From contig VGOC01000009.1 of NCBI GenBank assembly GCA_016865865.1, forward strand, positions 1 to 60,600: a stretch of DNA of 60,600 nucleotides, given 5' to 3'. Each line of letters begins with the position of its first letter. Within the stretch, counting starts at the first letter, position 1. Origin of the DNA: Chloroflexota bacterium (GTDB lineage: Bacteria; Chloroflexota; Anaerolineae; Anaerolineales; UBA11858). Of this stretch, positions 58,700 through 60,600 are shown piece after piece. Both the position numbers and the translations under genes were made by a program. The notes beneath the pieces were generated by a model. The model was not told the origin of the DNA and searched no databases. It saw nothing but the letters and a program-made list of their open reading frames with translations.

Positions 58700-60600
58700 A
58701 TGGCCCTTGAGCGCGGCGCATTATTACATAACCGTTATCGCATCCTGGAAATCCTTGGTCAGGGGGGGATGGGTTCGGTTTATCGCGCCGTGGATGACAA
58801 CCTGGGCGTAGAGGTCGCTGTCAAGGAGAATCTCTTCACAACAGAAGAGTACAGCCGTCAATTTCGTCGTGAGGCAACGATCCTGGCAGGATTGCGCCAT
58901 CCCAACTTGCCGCGCGTCTCGGATCATTTCGTCATCGAAGGCCAGGGCCAATATTTGGTGATGGACTATATCGAGGGGGAAGATTTGCGAGAGCGCTTAG
59001 ATCGGATCGGAGTCATTCCAGAGGCCGAGGCTGTGATCATCGGGGTGGCGATTTGTGATGCGCTCTCTTATATGCATAATCAGAAACCGCCCATCTTGCA
59101 TCGCGATCTCAAACCTGGCAATGTCAAAATCACCCCAGAGGGGAAAGTATTTCTGGTTGATTTTGGACTGGCAAAAGCGGCCTTTACCGATCAACAGACG
59201 ACGACCGGCGCGCGGGCAATGACCCCGGGTTATTCCCCTCCTGAACAGTATGGCGGGGCGCGCACGGATCGCCGTTCGGATATCTATTCGCTGGCGGCAA
59301 CCTTATATGCTTCCATGGCGGGCGCAATCCCGGAAGATAGTCTGGCGCGCACCCTGGAACAGGCTGAACTTACCCCGCTGCGTCATCGCAACCCGGAGAT
59401 CACGCGCCGCCTATCGAAGGTGATCGAGAAAGCCCTGGCTGTTCATCCAGATGATCGTTACCAAACTGCCGAGGAGTTCAAAAAGGCGCTTTTGGGTTCT
59501 AGCTCAACCTCCAGGCGCCGCCTGCTCGAAGGCGCCGTTCTCGATCCCTTGCCTGCCGGCGAAAAAGCTCGGGACAAACAGCCAGAACCGCCCGCGCAAC
59601 CAGACCGACGGCCGCCTGAGCAGCCGGCTGCAGAACCTCTTCCAATCAGCGCGCCAATCGCAGAGCTTGACTCTTCGAGCGCGCAGCCTCCTAGGTCGAA
59701 GAGACGGCGGGGTTGTTCGATGGTGGTGCTACTTCTCGTGGCGTTCTTCATCGTTGGTGGGGGCGTCGCTTATCTTCTGAATCCAGCAATGCCAGAGCAG
59801 ATCATGGGGGCTTTGCCGGTAAGCGTTTCTTTCCGGGCGACGGAGACATGGACGGCTTCCCCAGAGCCGACTGCAACAGCAACCCCCTTGCCTTTTACAT
59901 CAACCCTGACGCTTACGCCTACCAATTCATCTACTCCCAAAAACACTTCCACACAGACAGGTACTTCGACGTTCACGCAGACTGTAGAGCCAACGTTGAC
60001 GAAAACTCTACCCCCGACGATGACTCCAACCCCAGCGCCCACAACTGCAGCGCCCCCCACGACGACTCCAACCGGGGGTGGGTACGGTCAGATTGCTTTT
60101 GCCTCCCTGCGAACCGGTGTTCCTCAGATCTTCATCGTGAATTCGGACGGACTGGGTTTACGGCAGTTGACGGATATTCCATTGGGCGCATGTCAGCCAG
60201 ATTGGTCCCCGGATGGTGCTCGCCTGGTCTTCATCTCCCCTTGCGGGGAGAACCAGGAACTTTATGACACCGCCAGCCTGTATATCATCTATGCCGATGG
60301 CGGCGGATTAGAACCGCTGCCCACGACTGGCAGGGGAGATTTCGACCCTTCCTGGTCGCCCGATGGCAGGAGGATCGCCTTCACGTCTTTGAGAAATGGT
60401 TTTCGCCCCCAGGTGCATCTCATGGATTTGGAGACGAAAGAGGTGCATCGCCTCTCCATGGTGGATTATCGGGACTGCCAGCCGGAGTGGCTTTGGGATG
60501 GTTCGAAGCTGGTGTTCATCACCACGCGCAATGGGCCATACCAGGTTTGGACGATGAATGACGATGGCAGCGGGCAGGCGCGCTTTTCGGCGAGCGGCGG
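58700..60600 (+). CDS. PknB-type Ser/Thr protein kinase with TolB/PD40-like propeller, 3' end outside window
   Basis: The gene runs off the right edge. Over 633 codons it has an N-terminal kinase domain (ILGQGGMGSVYRA near 18, VAVKE with the catalytic Lys, LHRDLKPGNVKI near 134, VDFGLAKAA near 152, then PPEQYGGARTDRRSDIYSLAATLY), a Pro/Glu-rich spacer, one membrane helix (SMVVLLLVAFFIVGGGVAYLL, about 343-363), a long Thr/Pro/Ser-rich stalk, and an outer region of PD40-type repeats (QIAFASLRTGVPQIFIVNSDG, PDWSPDGARLVFIS, PSWSPDGRRIAFTS, LVFITTRNGPYQVWTMNDDG). It would sense something outside with the propeller and phosphorylate proteins inside. PASTA repeats are absent. The start ATG at 58700 is followed by the kinase start MALERGALLHNRYRI. 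Confidence 0.92.
   Translation, partial: MALERGALLHNRYRILEILGQGGMGSVYRAVDDNLGVEVAVKENLFTTEEYSRQFRREATILAGLRHPNLPRVSDHFVIEGQGQYLVMDYIEGEDLRERLDRIGVIPEAEAVIIGVAICDALSYMHNQKPPILHRDLKPGNVKITPEGKVFLVDFGLAKAAFTDQQTTTGARAMTPGYSPPEQYGGARTDRRSDIYSLAATLYASMAGAIPEDSLARTLEQAELTPLRHRNPEITRRLSKVIEKALAVHPDDRYQTAEEFKKALLGSSSTSRRRLLEGAVLDPLPAGEKARDKQPEPPAQPDRRPPEQPAAEPLPISAPIAELDSSSAQPPRSKRRRGCSMVVLLLVAFFIVGGGVAYLLNPAMPEQIMGALPVSVSFRATETWTASPEPTATATPLPFTSTLTLTPTNSSTPKNTSTQTGTSTFTQTVEPTLTKTLPPTMTPTPAPTTAAPPTTTPTGGGYGQIAFASLRTGVPQIFIVNSDGLGLRQLTDIPLGACQPDWSPDGARLVFISPCGENQELYDTASLYIIYADGGGLEPLPTTGRGDFDPSWSPDGRRIAFTSLRNGFRPQVHLMDLETKEVHRLSMVDYRDCQPEWLWDGSKLVFITTRNGPYQVWTMNDDGSGQARFSASG

Overview
The window looks like a chromosomal segment of an anaerobic, probably uncultured member of the Chloroflexota (Anaerolineae-like). 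The evidence is the gene content and the texture of the DNA: folate-linked one-carbon genes wired to heterodisulfide-reductase-type electron carriers, a tungsten-type aldehyde:ferredoxin oxidoreductase, a Ser/Thr kinase with a beta-propeller tail, tandem AI-2E-type permeases, and many short palindromic and simple repeats between and inside genes. The lineage is an inference; no rRNA or tRNA gene was seen.

Left part (1-15.2 kb, minus strand). After a GC-rich tandem-repeat block (1-720) comes a one-carbon/electron-transfer cluster. Read 5' to 3' on the minus strand it is: a MetV-MetF fusion, a GltD-like NADPH oxidoreductase, an HdrA-type flavoprotein, an MvhD/FlpD protein, a four-helix-bundle gene remnant, a giant HdrA with a built-in GltD-like module, a second MvhD, MetV and MetF. 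The second MvhD is the main discovery. Its frame is interrupted by a TGA exactly where the family has a conserved Cys, the frame then continues with 79 residues of clear family sequence, and a SECIS-like hairpin follows the TGA. It is almost certainly a selenoprotein, and a complete selA lies about 18 kb away in the same window.

Middle part (15.4-36.4 kb). Plus strand: a sortase from an apparently leaderless message and two AI-2E permeases, converging on dnaA (minus) across a strong terminator. Then a small membrane protein, selA, an M24 peptidase, tsaD and a UPF0316 protein. An M29 aminopeptidase and an aldehyde:ferredoxin oxidoreductase follow on the minus strand. A surface-glycan-like group comes next (sulfatase, GT2, methyltransferase, polytopic membrane protein), then a ParB-like/UspA fusion and a metallophosphoesterase.

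Right part (36.7-60.6 kb). A LacI-type regulator with its operator sits against an IS4-like insertion sequence. Next are a nucleotidyltransferase/toroid gene pair and a HigBA-type toxin-antitoxin module bracketed by direct repeats. Then come a TIGR02206 membrane protein, recJ, an ornithine-cyclodeaminase-like gene, a lipoprotein, a branched-chain amino-acid ABC operon (livF, G, M, H and two binding proteins), a membrane protein, gyrB and a truncated Ser/Thr kinase gene.

At least three families of 110-120 bp palindromic elements without genes are scattered through the window. Two copies of family A carry perfect 8-bp target duplications. In two places an element supplies the stop codon of a neighbouring gene. 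Simple repeats from the intergenic DNA also occur in frame inside hdrA, mvhD and recJ.
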